Of a stretch of 7,559 nucleotides of DNA, positions 5,473 to 7,559 are shown piece after piece. Made by a program: the position numbers and the translations under genes. The stretch comes from Lentisphaerota bacterium (GTDB taxonomy: Bacteria; Verrucomicrobiota; Lentisphaeria; Oligosphaerales; Oligosphaeraceae): NCBI GenBank assembly GCA_012800625.1, contig JAAZIY010000372.1, positions 1 to 7,559 on the forward strand. Reading direction: 5' to 3'. The notes beneath the pieces are model-generated. The model was not told where the DNA came from. It made no database searches and saw only the letters and a program-made list of their open reading frames with translations. Each line of letters starts with the position of its first letter. The first letter of the stretch is position 1.

Positions 5473-7410
5473 TCAAGCCGGCTTGTTGAATTTATCTTCT
5501 GCGATGTACAGGGCTTTTTCGGCCATTTGCTGCAGATTCTTGTAGTGCCCGCTTTCTGCGGCGGCCTCTCTGAGCATTTGCAGGCCTGGCACAATGAACT
5601 GTGCGTACCATTCCAGCTTGTCTTGCAGCAGCAATTTGCCGTATGCACCCAGGGCCTGCATAAGCCTTTGACAGGCGGCGGCATAGAGTACGGCGTCGCC
5701 GGGCGGCTCTCCGCCCAGAGTCTTGACCTGGCGTTGGTATTCGCGCCAGACCTGCTGGCGCAGGCCGCGCTCATGGCACTGATAGGGATCGTAGAGCAGC
5801 GAGGCCAGATCGTAGGCGGCGCAGCCCAGACGCATGCCCTGGAAGTCGATAAGGCTCAGCTTGCCTTGAAACAGCTTGACATTAGCGCTTTGCAGGTCGC
5901 GGTGTATGGGCACCAGAGGCTGGCGCAGGAGCAGCTCGCGCAGCTCGCAATATTCGCTGGCGGCATCGGTCCAGAGCTGCGGAGCCTGCAGGCAGGCCTG
6001 CAGCAGGTTGCTACGGAAGTAATCACGCTCCCAATCGTAAAGCCCCTTGGTAAAGCCTCTTTGCAGCGGCAGTTCTTCCAGGCGCACAGCCTGGTCGCCG
6101 AGCACATGCAGGCGAGCGATTTGCTCCACCACCTTGAAAAGATAGTCCTTCAGCAGAGGGCCGGAGGCCAGTTGCAGGTCGCTCTGCCCCAGGTCCTCGA
6201 TAATGATCTCGAAGCAGTCTGGCTGATGCAGGATGATGCGCGGCACGTTTATATTTAGGCTGCAGAGGAACTCGCTGATGGCGGCGAAGCCGGCATTTTC
6301 GCGTCTTTCCGGGTCGTAGGCGCACCAGACCCATGACTTATCGGCGCTTTTGATTCTTTTATACAGCCTGCCGCTGCCCTGTTTGGGCAGGATTTCCAGC
6401 TCGTAGCTGCCTGGTTCGAGGTCCAGGCTCTGCAGCAGTCTCCAGTCCGGTTTCTTTTTGCTGCTCGGCGCCTTGGGCGGGGGCACATCGTCGCCGACAA
6501 AGATGCCATCGGCGTACAGCAGCGGTCTGGGCAGCCTGGTATAGTCCCAGAGCACGACGTTATGCAGCTGCGAGCCGGCCGGCACGCCCAGCTCGCGTCC
6601 CAGCCCCAATGCGCCGCTGCACTGCACGCCTTTAAGTTCAAGCTCGAAGCGTCTTTTTGCCTGCTCGCTCTGTGCCTCGCGCAACAGCGGATGCGCGGTC
6701 AGCGCGCAGTCGGCGATTTCCCCGTGAGCGCGTATATAGTCCTGCGCCATGCCTATGTCCGACCAGAAGACCTCCTGCTGCAGGCAATATGCCTGCACTG
6801 GCCAGCCCATGTGCAGCGCTTTCTGATAGCAGTCAACGATATCCGGCGCGATCTGGTCTTCGGGCAGCAAATCCAGGACTTCCGGTCTGAGTATATGTAT
6901 GCCTGAGAAGGTATGACTGCCCTTCAGCGGGTCGCGGAAATTGACGATATTGCCATTTTCATCCAGACTTACGCTCTGCGGGCCTTTTCCGGGTATAAGC
7001 AATACGGTGACCGCGGCCTGTTTGTGAAGATGCGCCTCGAGCAGTTTTTGCAGGTCGAAGTCGATGACCACATCGGCGTTGTGCACCAGGATATGCTCCG
7101 CCTCCGGGATCAGTTGGCGCGCCTTGCGCAGTCCGCCGCCGTGGTTTAGCAGCCGATGTTCCTGCGACACGCGCAGATCCCAGTTGTATTTGTGCGCCAA
7201 GCGCGCGCAGAACTCGCTTACCCGGTCGGCCTGGTAGCAGCAATTGACCACCATGTTGTCCACAGGCAGGGTGGAGAGCATGGATGCGGTAAGCTCGAGC
7301 AAGGGCACGCCGCAGAAAGGCAGCAGCGCCTTGGCTCGGCTGAGAGTTGCCGGGCGCAGGCGGCGACCCTCGCCGGCGGCGAGAATAAATGCGCTGAGTC
7401 GTAGGGACAT
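5473..7410 (-). CDS. Fused sugar-1-phosphate nucleotidyltransferase / APH-fold sugar kinase, MurU-AmgK-like
   Basis: A 645-residue bifunctional protein, probably cytoplasmic. Residues 1-235 are a nucleotidyltransferase: LAAGEGRRLRP (10-20), K27, GGG at 91-93, NAD with D113, FSGIHIL (168-174) and WSDIG with D218 as likely second metal ligand. Residues about 255-308 look like a short left-handed beta-helix coil (GSQLHNVVLWD). After a Pro/Lys-rich linker (309-320), residues 321-645 form an aminoglycoside-phosphotransferase-type kinase: GSGRLYKRI (345-353), IIEDLG (403-408), catalytic HRDLQSAN (H503, D505, N510), metal-binding D522 in IDFQ, and YDLASLL (533-539). AmgK phosphorylates MurNAc or GlcNAc at C1 and MurU makes UDP-MurNAc from MurNAc-1-phosphate; IDFQ and YDLASLL favour AmgK. 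A LicC/LicA-like choline pathway or another sugar is the main alternative. The start at 7410 was chosen because the nucleotide-binding motif begins six residues later; no clear SD precedes it, and the frame stays open to 7542 and beyond. Confidence 0.85.
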   Translation of the reverse strand: MSLRLSAFILAAGEGRRLRPATLSRAKALLPFCGVPLLELTASMLSTLPVDNMVVNCCYQADRVSEFCARLAHKYNWDLRVSQEHRLLNHGGGLRKARQLIPEAEHILVHNADVVIDFDLQKLLEAHLHKQAAVTVLLIPGKGPQSVSLDENGNIVNFRDPLKGSHTFSGIHILRPEVLDLLPEDQIAPDIVDCYQKALHMGWPVQAYCLQQEVFWSDIGMAQDYIRAHGEIADCALTAHPLLREAQSEQAKRRFELELKGVQCSGALGLGRELGVPAGSQLHNVVLWDYTRLPRPLLYADGIFVGDDVPPPKAPSSKKKPDWRLLQSLDLEPGSYELEILPKQGSGRLYKRIKSADKSWVWCAYDPERRENAGFAAISEFLCSLNINVPRIILHQPDCFEIIIEDLGQSDLQLASGPLLKDYLFKVVEQIARLHVLGDQAVRLEELPLQRGFTKGLYDWERDYFRSNLLQACLQAPQLWTDAASEYCELRELLLRQPLVPIHRDLQSANVKLFQGKLSLIDFQGMRLGCAAYDLASLLYDPYQCHERGLRQQVWREYQRQVKTLGGEPPGDAVLYAAACQRLMQALGAYGKLLLQDKLEWYAQFIVPGLQMLREAAAESGHYKNLQQMAEKALYIAEDKFNKPA

Positions 7411-7559
7411 ATGCGTTCGCAGTGCAGTGAGGGTGACAATTACTTGCGGCCAGGCGCCATTGCTCGAGCCGGCTGCGGTTTCTTCTGCCAAAAATATGTT
7501 TTCAGGCGGGCAAAGGCGGAAAAAACCATTACATTTAGGCATTGTCTTTAAGATAGTAC
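7411..7559. other. Upstream edge of the fusion gene, no supported feature
   Basis: The minus-strand frame of the fusion gene stays open through this stretch, with an ATG at 7542 that would add 44 residues. Those residues show no domain or convincing signal peptide and precede a complete nucleotidyltransferase start. I see no promoter good enough to report, no Shine-Dalgarno before 7410 and no second gene. The true promoter probably lies here or beyond the window. Confidence 0.4.

Noticed and set aside
5464..5473. Perfect palindrome ACAGCGCTGT at the end of the fusion gene
   Set aside because: It overlaps the stop codon and the terminator arm and has no partner site; ten-base palindromes are expected by chance at this composition.
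5377..6258. 293-residue plus-strand open frame opposite the fusion gene
   Set aside because: It lies antisense to a strongly supported kinase domain, shows no recognisable domain, and is the kind of long shadow frame expected opposite G+C-rich coding sequence.
3506..7410. Two-gene operon of fusion kinase and GH2
   Set aside because: A plausible terminator (5425-5465) and a candidate promoter lie in the 197-base gap between the start of one gene and the stop of the other, so separate units are more likely; some read-through is not excluded.
5473..7410. LicC-LicA type choline kinase / cytidylyltransferase fusion
   Set aside because: Such fusions are known, but the kinase motifs here (HRDLQSAN, IDFQ, YDLASLL) and the hexapeptide-like segment fit AmgK-like sugar kinases better. 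Kept as the main alternative.
7411..7542. N-terminal extension of the fusion protein from the ATG at 7542
   Set aside because: The 44 extra residues have no recognisable domain, and the internal ATG at 7410 places the nucleotide-binding motif at the usual distance from the start. The absence of an SD at 7410 leaves some doubt.

Overview
This window carries three large protein-coding genes and two intergenic stretches with dense regulatory-looking structure. It has no RNA gene, transposase, CRISPR array or phage gene that I can see. The coding content is bacterial and metabolic: two glycoside hydrolases and a fused sugar kinase / sugar nucleotidyltransferase. From memory of protein families only, the multidomain GH42-like enzyme and the style of the GH2 enzyme fit a carbohydrate-degrading bacterium of the PVC group, perhaps Lentisphaerota/Victivallales. 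That placement is a guess; no marker gene is present to confirm it.

Layout. (1) Positions 1-3336, plus strand: a large GH42-like glycoside hydrolase whose reading frame is open at the left edge, so it is probably cut at its 5' end. (2) Positions 3337-3505: the spacer between two convergent genes. It holds a hairpin just after the first gene, four tandem 10-bp units, and a strong nested inverted repeat with a T8 run. (3) Positions 3506-5281, minus strand: a complete cytoplasmic-type GH2 enzyme with both catalytic glutamates, more like a beta-galactosidase than a beta-glucuronidase. (4) Positions 5282-5472: a compact control region for the GH2 gene. In transcription order it has a terminator for the upstream gene, a candidate promoter, an operator-like dyad, and a Shine-Dalgarno site inside a possible hairpin. 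(5) Positions 5473-7410, minus strand: a 645-residue fusion of an N-terminal sugar-1-phosphate nucleotidyltransferase, a short left-handed-helix-like segment and a C-terminal APH-fold kinase. The best interpretation is MurU plus AmgK in one chain. (6) Positions 7411-7559: the upstream edge, with no supported feature.

How the parts may work together. The two hydrolases would release sugars from beta-linked glycans. The fusion enzyme would phosphorylate a free sugar at its anomeric carbon and pass the sugar-1-phosphate to its own nucleotidyltransferase, giving an activated nucleotide sugar. In the MurU/AmgK reading this is cell-wall sugar salvage. The terminator and promoter between the fusion gene and the GH2 gene suggest that they are separate transcription units despite sharing a strand. 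The most distinctive items are the kinase-nucleotidyltransferase fusion and the repeat-plus-palindrome block at 3381-3497.
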